Shown here: piece after piece, positions 8,757 through 16,906 of the stretch | How positions within the stretch are numbered: position 1 is the first letter of the stretch | Layout: the number at the start of each line of letters is the position of its first letter | Origin: Nitrospira sp. bin75 | GTDB taxonomy: Bacteria > Nitrospirota > Nitrospiria > Nitrospirales > UBA8639 | Direction: 5' to 3' | DNA: 64,000 nucleotides | NCBI GenBank assembly: GCA_002238765.1 | Contig: MPMZ01000006.1 | Span: forward strand, 1-64,000 | Notes under the pieces: generated by a model | Databases searched by the model: none | Seen by the model: the letters and a program-made list of their open reading frames with translations, nothing else | Told to the model about the DNA's origin: nothing | Program-made: the position numbers and the translations under genes

Positions 8757-8963
8757 TCAAATCTCCGCGGCGGAGACCTTTTTCGATCCATTACAGTTCA
8801 CGCACGTTTGGCTGCGAATCCCTTCACTGGCCGTAGCCGGCCCCAGGGCGAGGTTACGGTCCAAACAGACCACGTCCGCACCCTGATAGGTCCAGAGCCG
8901 CTCGCAGCCCGGACAAAAAAACCAAACTGTATACCCCGGCCAATCCCGGTCACGCGTTGCCAT
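8757..8963 (-). CDS. Small zinc-ribbon-like protein (68 aa)
   Basis: Two CxxC pairs (FFCPGCERLW near residue 16 and TCVNCNGSKK near residue 52), spaced about 36 residues apart, suggest a single zinc ribbon. The rest (MATRDRDWPGYTVW...) is not recognised. No clear Shine-Dalgarno precedes the ATG, which lowers certainty, but the four-cysteine pattern is unlikely by chance. It is flanked on both sides by dispersed repeats. Confidence 0.5.
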   Translation of the reverse strand: MATRDRDWPGYTVWFFCPGCERLWTYQGADVVCLDRNLALGPATASEGIRSQTCVNCNGSKKVSAAEI

Positions 8964-8980
8964 AACGGAAAAGAGGAAGC

Positions 8981-9013
8981 TGTCGGGTTACGCTCCGCTA
9001 GCCCGACCTACAA
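8981..9013. repeat. Palindromic dispersed element (family D)
   Basis: TGTCGGGTTACGCTCCGC followed by TAGCCCGACCTACAA has arms GTCGGGTTA/TAGCCCGAC around the inner GCTCCGC. It resembles the GTCGGGTTA-type intergenic palindromes found across many bacteria. It sits upstream of the zinc-ribbon gene and downstream of the threonine aldolase gene. Confidence 0.6.
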
Positions 9014-9045
9014 TCCTGCGCTTGCACTGCTTGTCCTGAGTTGTC

Positions 9046-10077
9046 CTATGCGTCCGCCAACACGTTGCCGATCGCGTGCGTCGCCTGTTCCACGTCCGCA
9101 TTCGACACGTCCAAATGGGTGACCGCTCGAAACAGATGATCGCCGATGGCATTCAACAAGAGCCCGGCTTCCTTGAACGCGTGCAGGAGTTCCCGCGTCG
9201 AACGGTCGCTTCGCACGACCTCGAACACGACGATATTCGTCTCAACACGGTCGGGGTCCACGAATACCGTCGGGATCTGTTGCAACTGCAACGCGAAACT
9301 CTTGGCGTTGTCGTGGTCTTCCTGAAGCCGGTTGACGTGGTGCTCCAAGGCATAGATACCCGCGGCCGCGAGAATGCCCGCTTGCCGCATCCCGCCGCCG
9401 AACATTTTCCGCAAACGCCGGAGCTTGGCAATCCGATCTCCGGTCGACGTGATCAATGAGCCCACCGGAGCCCCCAACCCCTTGGACAGACAGAACGACA
9501 CGGTATCGAACGGCTGTGCAAACTCGGCGGCGGACACCCCGGATGCCACCACGGCATTGAACAATCGCGCGCCATCCAAATGCAACGCGAGGCCCTGGTC
9601 TCCCGCCAACTTCGTGATCTCCCGGATCGTGGACAGCGGATAGACCGAACCTCCGCCGAAATTGTGCGTTTGCTCCAGACACAGCAGCGTCGTCGGCGGG
9701 TTATGCACGTCTTTCGGCCGGATGGCTGCCAGCACGCGATCCGCCGTCAACAGCCCCCGGTCTCCTTCGATGCAACATAATTGGACTTGCGACAAGGCCG
9801 AGGCCGACCCGCCCTCATAACGAATAATATGGGCTGTGCCTTCCACGAGTACTTCGTCGCCCGGACGGGTATGAAGGCGTAGGCACAGTTGATTCGCCAT
9901 CACTCCGGTGGGCACGAACAAACCCGCTTCTTTGCCCAACAACCGGGCAGCCGTGGCTTCCAGGGCATTGACCGTCGGATCTTCACCATAGACGTCATCG
10001 CCGACCTCGGCCTGAGCCATGGCTTCTCTCATGCCCGGAGTCGGCTTGGTGACGGTATCGCTTCGCAAATCAATCAT
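9046..10077 (-). CDS. ltaE: Low-specificity L-threonine aldolase
   Basis: PLP enzyme of the beta-eliminating lyase family that cleaves L-(allo-)threonine to glycine and acetaldehyde. The N-terminus [20 protein letters not shown] is the family hallmark. [15 protein letters not shown] and the PLP-lysine context [14 protein letters not shown] (lysine near residue 200) are both present. I choose ATG 10077 (343 residues), preceded by GGAGAG; a start at 10113 would add 12 non-family residues. No linked glycine/serine genes are adjacent. Substrate stereospecificity cannot be judged from sequence. Confidence 0.93.
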   Translation of the reverse strand: MIDLRSDTVTKPTPGMREAMAQAEVGDDVYGEDPTVNALEATAARLLGKEAGLFVPTGVMANQLCLRLHTRPGDEVLVEGTAHIIRYEGGSASALSQVQLCCIEGDRGLLTADRVLAAIRPKDVHNPPTTLLCLEQTHNFGGGSVYPLSTIREITKLAGDQGLALHLDGARLFNAVVASGVSAAEFAQPFDTVSFCLSKGLGAPVGSLITSTGDRIAKLRRLRKMFGGGMRQAGILAAAGIYALEHHVNRLQEDHDNAKSFALQLQQIPTVFVDPDRVETNIVVFEVVRSDRSTRELLHAFKEAGLLLNAIGDHLFRAVTHLDVSNADVEQATHAIGNVLADA

Positions 10078-10424
10078 CGTCGGCTCTCCACTGAGCGATG
10101 GTATCGCGCTCAACGTTCCTCTCTCTATTCTACGGCACTCCCCCGGACGGGAACAAGAAGCCGGGTGAATTCATGTAGCTTGCCGCATCCCAATTCTTAG
10201 AAAACCCTCTCCCCACCGTGGGAGAAGGCAGGGTGAGGGGGGATTAGGCTTCCCCCCGGACTTGATCCGGGGTAGAGGCTATGACCAAGACGGCGAACCC
10301 ACAGGCTTCATGAACGGTTGGCTCTACCCCACCCTCCCCTCCCCTTACAAAGGGGAGGAAAAGAAGGCCCTTCTTAGTTCCCTTCCTTTATAAATTCAGA
10401 TCTGAAACCGGCACCATGAAAGCC
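10078..10424. repeat. Intergenic repeat mosaic
   Basis: From left to right: an inverted family E unit at about 10202-10245 (CCCTCTCCCCACCGTGGGAG, then AAGGCAGGGTGAGGG), a CCCCCGGACTTGATCCGGGG hairpin at about 10254-10272, and a family A copy at 10322-10358 (stem CCTCCCCTT/AAGGGGAGG at 10338-10358). There is no gene. Confidence 0.7.
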
Positions 10425-11087
10425 TTACGGTTTCTGAAGCAATTCGATACCTTCAAGCCCGATTTTCGACAATGCCCGTTGAATCTCCTCGACGGCAACG
10501 GGGCCTGCACGAAGGACGGCCGGCTCGTCCACCACGCTCAACAGGGTGGAAGGCCGGTTCCCGGAAGCCGGGCCGGTATCCAGAATCAGATCGACGTCAT
10601 GACCCAATGCCGCGTCCACCTCCTCGGCGGTCAGGCATGGGGCCTGCCCGGAGCGATTGGCACTCGTCCCGGTCAACGGACCCGTGTGTCGTAATAGGGA
10701 CCGCAGGAAAGCCGGCGCGGGCTCTCGAACCCCGATGGTCCCGGTCCCGGCCGTCAGCACAGGGGAGACCTCGGGTTGGGCGGGAACAATCACGGTCAAT
10801 GGCCCGGGCCAGAATTCGTCGACCATCGGGTGAAACCAGGCTGGAACGGGCCCGGCCAGGGCATCGAGTTGGCTCCGTTCCCCGATCAGTACGAGCAGGG
10901 GTTTGCCGGAGGGCCGCCCTTTCGCCTCGACCACCCGTTCCAGGGCATGAGGGACAGACACCGATGCGGCCAATGCATACGAACTTTCCGTGCCGACTGC
11001 CAGCAGCCCGCCGCGACGAACAAGGTCCACGACCGGGACAAAAAAGGAAGGAGGAGGATCGGAAGGGACTGGAAGGATCCTGGCCAC
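10425..11087 (-). CDS. Sua5/YciO/YrdC-family protein, probable L-threonylcarbamoyladenylate synthase
   Basis: Makes threonylcarbamoyl-AMP from threonine, bicarbonate and ATP for the t6A37 modification of ANN-decoding tRNAs. Single-domain form of 220 residues. Motifs: GGLLAVGTESSYALAASV near residue 26, the KGRPSGKPLLVLI segment with the nucleotide-binding KxR/K..KP pattern, FWPGPLTVIVPA, GTIGVREP and PLTGTSANRSG. Start is GTG at 11087, and the gene follows purD on the same strand after 27 bases, so it is probably in the same transcript. YciO-type paralogues look similar, so the exact role is a family inference. Confidence 0.85.
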   Translation of the reverse strand: MARILPVPSDPPPSFFVPVVDLVRRGGLLAVGTESSYALAASVSVPHALERVVEAKGRPSGKPLLVLIGERSQLDALAGPVPAWFHPMVDEFWPGPLTVIVPAQPEVSPVLTAGTGTIGVREPAPAFLRSLLRHTGPLTGTSANRSGQAPCLTAEEVDAALGHDVDLILDTGPASGNRPSTLLSVVDEPAVLRAGPVAVEEIQRALSKIGLEGIELLQKP

Positions 11088-11114
11088 GCGCGTTTTGCTC
11101 GAATGGGAGGTTTC

Positions 11115-12383
11115 TTACGTCAACACTCGACCGGCAATATCGGTTCGGCAATATTGCCCTTCAAACCGGATGCCTCTGCCCGCTTCATAGGCCCGGTCAT
11201 GCGCCGCTCTGAGGGACGATCCCCAGGCCGTGACCCCCAACACCCGGCCGCCGGCCGTCACGACGTCTTGACCGTTCCAGGCCGTCCCGGCGTGAAAGAC
11301 TGCAACCCCGTCCCGTTCGGAGACATCCTGAAGCCCGGCGATCGGCAGGCCGGTCGGATACCGGCCCGGGTACCCGCCCGAGGCCAGGACCACACACACC
11401 GCCGACTCTTCGGACCATTCGAGATGGATCTGATCCAACCGATGTTCCACGACGGCTTCCAGGACATCGGCGAGGTCCGTTTTCAACAACGGCAGCACCA
11501 CCTGCGTCTCGGGGTCCCCGAACCGCGCATTGAATTCCAGGACGTACGGCGTCCCGTCCTTGACCATGACGCCCGCGTACAGGACTCCAAAAAACGGACT
11601 GCCCACGCGCGACAGCCCTTCGATCGCCGGCTGCAACACGTCTCGCATGATCGCATAGCGTAACGACGGCGAGGCCAACGGCGCCGGTGCATAGGCTCCC
11701 ATGCCACCGGTGTTGGGGCCCGCATCGCCCTCCCCCAGCCGCTTATGATCCTGGGCGGCCAGCATAGGCACCACGGTTTTCCCGTCGGCAAAGGCCATCA
11801 GGGTCACTTCTTCCCCTTCAAGACACTCTTCGATAATCACTCGCTTGCCGGCGTCGCCGAATGCGTGATGCTCAAGCATGTTCACCACCGCATCCTTGGC
11901 ATCCTGCACGGTCCGGGCCACCACCACACCTTTCCCCTGGGCCAACCCATCCGCCTTGACCACGATGGGAAGCGAGCTTTGCTCCAGGTAATCCAACGCC
12001 GGCCGGACGCTCTCGAACGTACGCGCTTCCGCCGTCGGAATCCGCTGGCGCATCATCACGTTCTTGGCAAACGCTTTGCTCGATTCGATTTTGGCGGCGT
12101 TCTTGGTGGGGCCGAAGACCTTGAGTTTGCTCTCCCGAAACAGATCCGCAATGCCCAAGGCCAAGGGCGCTTCCGGACCGACCACCGTGAGATCCACGGC
12201 TTCCCGTTCGGCAAACGATTTCAGACTTTTCAGGTCCGTCGCCGGAATAGGCACGCACGTGGCGAGTTGCCCGATTCCCGCGTTCCCCGGAGCGCAATAG
12301 AGCTTGCTCACGCGAGGGCTTGCGGCGAGTTTCCAGATCAGTGCATGCTCGCGTCCGCCATTGCCGATGACCAGGATCTTCAT
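11115..12383 (-). CDS. purD: Phosphoribosylamine--glycine ligase
   Basis: ATP-grasp enzyme joining glycine to 5-phosphoribosylamine (step 2 of de novo purine synthesis). Recognised by the N-terminal MKILVIGNGGREHALIWKL, the GPEAPLALGIAD segment, ATP-grasp strands (PIVVKADGLAQGKGVVVA), VIIEECLEGEEVTLMAFADG, GGMGAYAPAP and the metal-site region LEFNARFGDPETQV. The 422-residue length is normal. It is downstream of purH on the same strand (gap about 170 bases), an order common in bacteria, and is followed by the Sua5-family gene. Confidence 0.97.
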   Translation of the reverse strand: MKILVIGNGGREHALIWKLAASPRVSKLYCAPGNAGIGQLATCVPIPATDLKSLKSFAEREAVDLTVVGPEAPLALGIADLFRESKLKVFGPTKNAAKIESSKAFAKNVMMRQRIPTAEARTFESVRPALDYLEQSSLPIVVKADGLAQGKGVVVARTVQDAKDAVVNMLEHHAFGDAGKRVIIEECLEGEEVTLMAFADGKTVVPMLAAQDHKRLGEGDAGPNTGGMGAYAPAPLASPSLRYAIMRDVLQPAIEGLSRVGSPFFGVLYAGVMVKDGTPYVLEFNARFGDPETQVVLPLLKTDLADVLEAVVEHRLDQIHLEWSEESAVCVVLASGGYPGRYPTGLPIAGLQDVSERDGVAVFHAGTAWNGQDVVTAGGRVLGVTAWGSSLRAAHDRAYEAGRGIRFEGQYCRTDIAGRVLT

Positions 12384-12552
12384 ACCGTTCTACAACCCTG
12401 AAAAACGCCTCGTTGAGCCTTTGATTTATTGTGATAGCGGGATGCAGGGCAAGGCGTCCCGCAACGAAACCCGAAACATATCAAACCGGATAGTCGAGGG
12501 TTGAGCGAGGACACCACGCCGCCATGCGCCCGATGGTGCAATACATCACGGC

Positions 12553-14109
12553 TCAATGTCGGAAGTGGCGCATGCCCGTCATCACCATCGCCACGTTCTG
12601 TTCATCGGCGGCCTTGACCACTTCGTCGTCCCGGATGCTCCCTCCCGGTTGAATGACGGTGGTCACGCCGGCTTGGACAGCCGCATCGAGCCCGTCCCGG
12701 AACGGGAAAAAAGCGTCCGAGGCCATGACGCAGCCCTGGACCGGCAGATTGGCCTTCATCTCGGCCAATTTGACGGAATCCACCCGACTCATCTGGCCGG
12801 CCCCCACGCCCACGGTCTGTGTGGCATTCGCAAACACGATGGCGTTGGACTTCACGTGTTTACACACCTGCCACGCAAAGGCGCAGGCCGCGTATTCGTC
12901 ATCCGTGGGTTTTCGTTTGGTCGGCACCGTCAACGTTTTCACGTCCGCCAGGGCACCCAGGTCACGATCCTGCAGGATCAAGCCCCCGACGAGTTTTTTC
13001 AAATCATAGCCGTCACGGGTCCGGCTTTCGAGCGAACCCACCGTCAACAACCGCAAGTCCTTTTTCCGTTGCAACTCGGCCAGGGCCTCTTCGGTAAACG
13101 CGGGAGCGATCAGGACTTCGACGAACGTCGACGTCACTTCCCCGGCCATGTCCAGATCCACGGGCCGGTTACAGGCGATCACTCCTCCGAAGGCGGAAAC
13201 CGGGTCGGTTTCCCTGGCCTTCCGATAGGCTTCGACCGGCGTCGCGCCGAGGGCCACTCCACATGGATTGTTGTGTTTGATGATGACCACGGCCACGTCG
13301 GCAAATTCTTTCGCCAATTCCAGCGCCGAGTTGGCGTCCAGATAATTGTTATAGGACATGGCTTTGCCGTGCAGTTGGCGACCGGCGGAAATCGACGGCT
13401 CCGTACTACCGATCTCCCGATAAAACGCTCCTTCCTGATGAGGATTTTCGCCGTATCGCAGGATTTCCGCCCGCTCATACGTCAGAGACAATCGCGTCGG
13501 AAATTTGTCGGTGGTGCCGTCGTCAGCCTGCCGGCCGAGATAATTTGCAATCAGGCCGTCGTACCGTGACGTGTGTTCAAACACTTTCCTGGCCAATTCA
13601 CGACGCAACGTCAATGGAACCGCTCCGGCCTGCAAGGCCTCCAGTATCCGACCATAGTCGCCAGGATCGACCACCACGACGACGTCTTGATGATTCTTTG
13701 CGGCCGACCTCAACATCGAAGGACCTCCGATATCGATGTTTTCAACGGCTTCCTCGAAGGTACAGTCCGGTTTGGCAATGGTCGATTCGAACGGGTAGAG
13801 ATTGACGACCACCACGTCGATGGGTTCAATCCCCTGCTCCTGCATTTGTTTGACGTCTTCGTTTCGTCCTCGCCGGCCCAGCAAGCCCCCATGAATCTTT
13901 GGATGCAGGGTCTTGACCCGCCCGCCCAAAATCTCCGGAGACCCGGTATGCGAGGAGACTTCCGTGACCGGAACCCCGGCCGTGCGAATGGCGTTGGCCG
14001 TGCCCCCCGTGGACAGAATGGTGGCGCCCAGTTCGACCAGTCCCCTGGCGAACTCCACGACACCCGTCTTGTCAGACACACTGATCAACGCATGGTTCAA
14101 CTTGCCCAT
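12553..14109 (-). CDS. purH: Bifunctional AICAR formyltransferase / IMP cyclohydrolase
   Basis: Carries out the last two steps of de novo purine synthesis. The N-terminal MGS-like cyclohydrolase domain (about residues 1-200) shows ALISVSDKTGVVEFARGL, LSTGGTANAIR, GGRVKTLHPKIHGGLL and NIDIGGPSMLRSAAKNH. The C-terminal transformylase domain has KHNNPCGVALG (KxNNPCG catalytic Lys), VGAGQMSRVDS and SDAFFPFRDGLD. I choose ATG 14109 (518 residues) with GAGGGG upstream, over a TTG at 14130. First gene of the purH-purD-Sua5 run. Confidence 0.97.
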   Translation of the reverse strand: MGKLNHALISVSDKTGVVEFARGLVELGATILSTGGTANAIRTAGVPVTEVSSHTGSPEILGGRVKTLHPKIHGGLLGRRGRNEDVKQMQEQGIEPIDVVVVNLYPFESTIAKPDCTFEEAVENIDIGGPSMLRSAAKNHQDVVVVVDPGDYGRILEALQAGAVPLTLRRELARKVFEHTSRYDGLIANYLGRQADDGTTDKFPTRLSLTYERAEILRYGENPHQEGAFYREIGSTEPSISAGRQLHGKAMSYNNYLDANSALELAKEFADVAVVIIKHNNPCGVALGATPVEAYRKARETDPVSAFGGVIACNRPVDLDMAGEVTSTFVEVLIAPAFTEEALAELQRKKDLRLLTVGSLESRTRDGYDLKKLVGGLILQDRDLGALADVKTLTVPTKRKPTDDEYAACAFAWQVCKHVKSNAIVFANATQTVGVGAGQMSRVDSVKLAEMKANLPVQGCVMASDAFFPFRDGLDAAVQAGVTTVIQPGGSIRDDEVVKAADEQNVAMVMTGMRHFRH

Positions 14110-14341
14110 TGTTCGCCCCTCGATAGTCAATTCGACAGTGAATGAAAGGAAAAGAGAACGTGGGAAATAAGCTTACCAAATGCGTCTCGCCAGCATCAAC
14201 GAAACGTCCGCCGGGGAGGCCCCGGGCCGCGAGCCGTCGTCCATCCTGCGATCCGGTTTCTTGCGCCTCGGGGTGTACGTCTCCCGCACATTCGTTATAT
14301 ACTCAAGAGAAACTCTTCGATCCGGTCAGGGGTGTCGACCC

Positions 14342-14677
14342 ATGCCCATTCCATTAATTGTGACCCTCGTTATCGTGTTCTTTACCGTCGCCTTTTCTCT
14401 CCAGAATGACCAAACGGTTTCGATCACGTTCTTCAAGTGGACGTTTGAAGGGTCGCTCGTCCTGGTTTTGTTGACGACTCTGTGTCTGGGCATGGTGATA
14501 CACATCCTGGCTTCCATGCCGGCCCGCATCCGGAAGGCGAAAGAACTCGCGGGACTCAATAAACGGGTAATGGAATTGGAAGGGACGCACCAATCCGAGG
14601 TTTCTCCTCCTCCGCCTCACATACGCCGCTTGCCCACCGACCCCCGTCAGGACCTTGACAGGGACCCGGGAGACTGA
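14342..14677 (+). CDS. LapA-domain (DUF1049-like) membrane protein
   Basis: This 111-residue inner-membrane protein has two transmembrane helices (about residues 2-20, IPLIVTLVIVFFTVAFSLQN, and 38-60, SLVLVLLTTLCLGMVIHILA) separated by the characteristic QNDQTVSITFFKWTFEGSL periplasmic loop of the LapA family. A basic, coiled cytoplasmic stretch (RIRKAKELAGLNKRVMEL) and a Pro-rich tail follow. LapA-type proteins take part in envelope homeostasis with LapB in E. coli, but the role here is unproven. The start ATG 14342 fits the family; the longer frame from 14180 is not supported. Confidence 0.8.
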   Translation: MPIPLIVTLVIVFFTVAFSLQNDQTVSITFFKWTFEGSLVLVLLTTLCLGMVIHILASMPARIRKAKELAGLNKRVMELEGTHQSEVSPPPPHIRRLPTDPRQDLDRDPGD

Positions 14678-14730
14678 CACCATACCGGCATCTTTCAACC
14701 GACGCCCATAGCCATCATGGAGCGAATATC

Positions 14731-14985
14731 ATGACGTCTTATACTTCAGGAGGGATGAATCATGCCGACCATCACTCATCGGCGGACAATCCCACCATTG
14801 ATGAAGCCCTGGGCTGGGAGGGGCACGTCAATCTCCCGCCGTCTCCGGCATTAGCCAACCTGCTGCGCAACTGGTCCGAAGTGCAAACGGGCCTGACCTT
14901 CGGCATGGTGTTCGTGGTCGGCGTGTTGGTCGGAGGCATCCTGTTTTCCGCGTTGGGTTCCGGAAAAAAGAACTCGAACAGCTAA
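14731..14985 (+). CDS. Small single-pass membrane protein (84 aa)
   Basis: Not recognised. A hydrophilic His/Asp-rich N-terminus (MNHADHHSSADNPTIDEAL) leads to one transmembrane helix at about residues 53-77 (GLTFGMVFVVGVLVGGILF) and a short basic tail, giving an N-out or tail-anchored arrangement. It follows the LapA-like gene by 53 bases on the same strand. ATG 14731 has GGAG at good spacing. A second in-frame ATG at 14755 has AGGAGGG directly abutting it, too close to be efficient. Confidence 0.6.
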   Translation: MTSYTSGGMNHADHHSSADNPTIDEALGWEGHVNLPPSPALANLLRNWSEVQTGLTFGMVFVVGVLVGGILFSALGSGKKNSNS

Positions 14986-15083
14986 CCACGGCACAATGGC
15001 GCTTCCTTTCGCGGGCTCTTGAATCGCGGTTTTTTCTCGAAGAAAGAAGGAAGGAAGAAGCCCCCGCCGCACGGGCGCGAACT

Positions 15084-15356
15084 TCAGAAAAAACGGTCTT
15101 TGAACAACAGCCGCTGCCACAGTCCGGCTTTGCCCAGGCGATGATCGCCGGGCGTCAAAGTACGCCGTTTCCCTCGCCGGGTTTCGACTTCAATGGTCTC
15201 ATCCTCACAGACCCGGAGCACTTTCCAGAATTTTCTGATCACGTAGGAATAGGTGTCACCGTGTTGGGCGGGGAAAACTTTTTCGGCTCGCGGGCTGGGG
15301 TGGGTCGAGGTTTTCTCTTTCTCATACACGACAAAATTTCCGGCTTTCAATTTCAT
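15084..15356 (-). CDS. Small conserved-type hypothetical protein (90 aa)
   Basis: A basic, beta-rich protein, MKLKAGNFVVYEKEKTSTHP..., whose length and composition recall SH3-like small domains (KFWKVLRVCEDETIEVETRR). No named family is recognised. The start at 15356 is chosen because AAGGAGG lies five bases upstream; the in-frame start at 15374 has no such site. It lies on the same strand as, and downstream of, the tRNA-Thr gene. Confidence 0.65.
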   Translation of the reverse strand: MKLKAGNFVVYEKEKTSTHPSPRAEKVFPAQHGDTYSYVIRKFWKVLRVCEDETIEVETRRGKRRTLTPGDHRLGKAGLWQRLLFKDRFF

Positions 15357-15501
15357 CGATACCTCCTTACCCAAGGTGAACAGGGGTTCACCGCGTCACC
15401 GTCAAACGGCTTATCGTCTTATGATGCCACATTTTCCGTATATTGCAAACCTTATTCTTCAGGCCACAATCAGGTGGGAGGCACCCCACGGATGAAGATT
15501 A

Positions 15502-15576
15502 TGGAGCCGGCGAGTGGGATTGAACCACCGACCTGCTGATTACGAATCAGCTGCTCTACCACTGAGCTACGCCGGC
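15502..15576 (-). tRNA. tRNA-Thr (anticodon CGU)
   Basis: A cloverleaf can be drawn on the minus strand: acceptor GCCGGCG/CGCCGGC, D-arm TAGCTCAGTGGTAGAGC, anticodon stem-loop CTGAT TCGTAA TCAG with anticodon CGT (reads ACG), T-arm GGTGG TTCAATC CCACT, discriminator T, and an encoded CCA. Decodes threonine ACG. Confidence 0.95.
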
Positions 15577-15700
15577 CTCGGAGAGAATGGGTCGTGAATT
15601 CGGCGGGAGACTGCTGTTGCCGACCCGACGGCCATCTTATTTTCTGAAACGAGGCGTGTCAACTTTGACAGCATTTTTTCTTCTCCGCTACCGTGACACG

Positions 15701-16594
15701 ATGTCCTCTCCGGCCGACAGATCCGATTCGGCATCGATCCCCCGTTCTTCGTTTGCTCAGTTGTGTTCCCTGATCAGGCTTTCGAATCAAACGGGAACGA
15801 TCCTGCTCATGCTTCCGGTCCTGTGGGCCCTGGTCCTGGCGTCGCAAGGCCGGCCCTCCGGTCTGCTGCTCGTCCTGTTCATTGCGGGATCGTTCATCAT
15901 GCGAAGCGCCGGCGTCATTATCAACGACCTGGCCGACCGTACATTCGACCGGCAGGTCACCCGCACCCAAACCCGTCCTCTCGCCAGCGGGGCCCTTCGC
16001 CCCTGGCACGCCGTCCTGTTCCTCTGTGTCCTTCTTGCGGTGGCCGTGTGCCTGCTGTTGTTCCTGAATCCGTTGGCCATACGGCTCGGACCGGCCGCGT
16101 TGCTCCTGGCCGGGCTCTATCCCTTCACGAAACGGTTCTTCCGCGTGCCGCAGCTCTTTCTCGGACTGGCGTTCGGGTGGGGCGCCGTGATGGCCTGGGT
16201 TGCCGTTCGCAATCAGCTCGATCCCGCGGTCTGGTTGCTTTATGCCGCCGTGATCTGCTGGGCCCTGGCCTACGATACGATCTACGCGCTCCAGGACATT
16301 GAAGATGATCTTCGTATTGGCGTGAATTCGTCGGCGATTCTCTTCGGTTCCCGCGTATGGATTGCCGTGGCCATCATCGAGACGGCCATGCTGGCGCTGT
16401 TGGCCACGGCGGGTTGGCTGGAGAATCTCAATTACGCCTTCTATGGCGGACTGGCCGGCGTCGCGGGGTTCTTGAGCCAGCAGACCCTTCGCCTGCGCGG
16501 TGACGTGGCTCCTTCAGAGGCCTTTGCCATGTTCAAACAACACACGGCTGTCGGGCTTATTATTTTGATCGGGATTTGGGTGGGAACGCTGTAG
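15701..16594 (+). CDS. ubiA: UbiA-family prenyltransferase, probable 4-hydroxybenzoate polyprenyltransferase
   Basis: Integral membrane enzyme transferring a polyprenyl chain to an aromatic acceptor in quinone synthesis. Both Asp-rich motifs are present: NDLADRTFDRQVTRT (about residues 79-93) and YDTIYALQDIEDDLRIG (about 190-206). Roughly eight hydrophobic segments follow. Length 297 residues, typical. ATG 15701 is chosen over upstream in-frame starts because the N-terminal region before it overlaps the tRNA promoter side and lacks family similarity. If the organism uses menaquinone, the acceptor could instead be a MenA/MqnP-type substrate, so the precise acceptor is inferred. Confidence 0.85.
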   Translation: MSSPADRSDSASIPRSSFAQLCSLIRLSNQTGTILLMLPVLWALVLASQGRPSGLLLVLFIAGSFIMRSAGVIINDLADRTFDRQVTRTQTRPLASGALRPWHAVLFLCVLLAVAVCLLLFLNPLAIRLGPAALLLAGLYPFTKRFFRVPQLFLGLAFGWGAVMAWVAVRNQLDPAVWLLYAAVICWALAYDTIYALQDIEDDLRIGVNSSAILFGSRVWIAVAIIETAMLALLATAGWLENLNYAFYGGLAGVAGFLSQQTLRLRGDVAPSEAFAMFKQHTAVGLIILIGIWVGTL

Positions 16595-16600
16595 GTGTGT

Positions 16601-16800
16601 CGTGCGGGGTCTCGCCCCCGCACGACGAGGTCCTTTTGTTTCGGCAAAAGGACCCAAAACCATTGGCGCCCGGGCGCGGCCCTTCGAGTTCCTTTACCCC
16701 AGTCCCGTTTGCTTGGGCTGCGGAACTCGCTTCGCTCAGACAGTCTCGCCCCTCAATAGAATTTTCGGGACCGGGGCGCAGCCACGCCCGAAGGCGCCGG
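16601..16800 (+). repeat. About 200-bp dispersed repeat (family B), full copy 1
   Basis: Begins with a GTGCGGGG...CCCCGCAC stem, then AGGTCCTTTTGTTTCGGCAA and AAGGACCCAAAACC, and ends GCAGCCACGCCCGAAGGCGC. It is nearly colinear with 30743-30941, and a deleted copy lies at 60157-60230. It sits just after the ubiA stop. Reading frames through it (for example ...DEVLLFRQKDPKP...) recur between copies only because the DNA is conserved. Confidence 0.8.
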
Positions 16801-16906
16801 GAATGCCGGGAATCCAGCGTTTGTATCGAAGGAAAAGGAAAAGACCCTGGATCCCCGATCAAGCATCGAGGGTGACAGAAGGAGCAACGACGTGGCGTTG
16901 ACGCCG
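16801..16906. other. Intergenic remainder with small hairpin after the cytochrome operon
   Basis: Contains AATCCAGCGTTT and GATCCCCGATCAAGCATCGA, further short repeat debris, and GGCGTTGACGCC (16894-16905), a short palindrome directly after the stop of the diheme cytochrome gene. It may be a weak terminator; no T-tract follows. Confidence 0.35.

Noticed and set aside
10254-10272. CCCCCGGACTTGATCCGGGG hairpin as a terminator for the Sua5-family gene
   Set aside because: It lies within a block of dispersed repeats with no T-tract; repeat origin is the simpler reading.
16576-16901. Overlapping ORFs in the family B repeat encoding DEVLLFRQKDPKP-like peptides
   Set aside because: The peptide similarity between copies follows from DNA conservation in several frames at once; no ribosome sites. 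Treated as a repeat, not genes.
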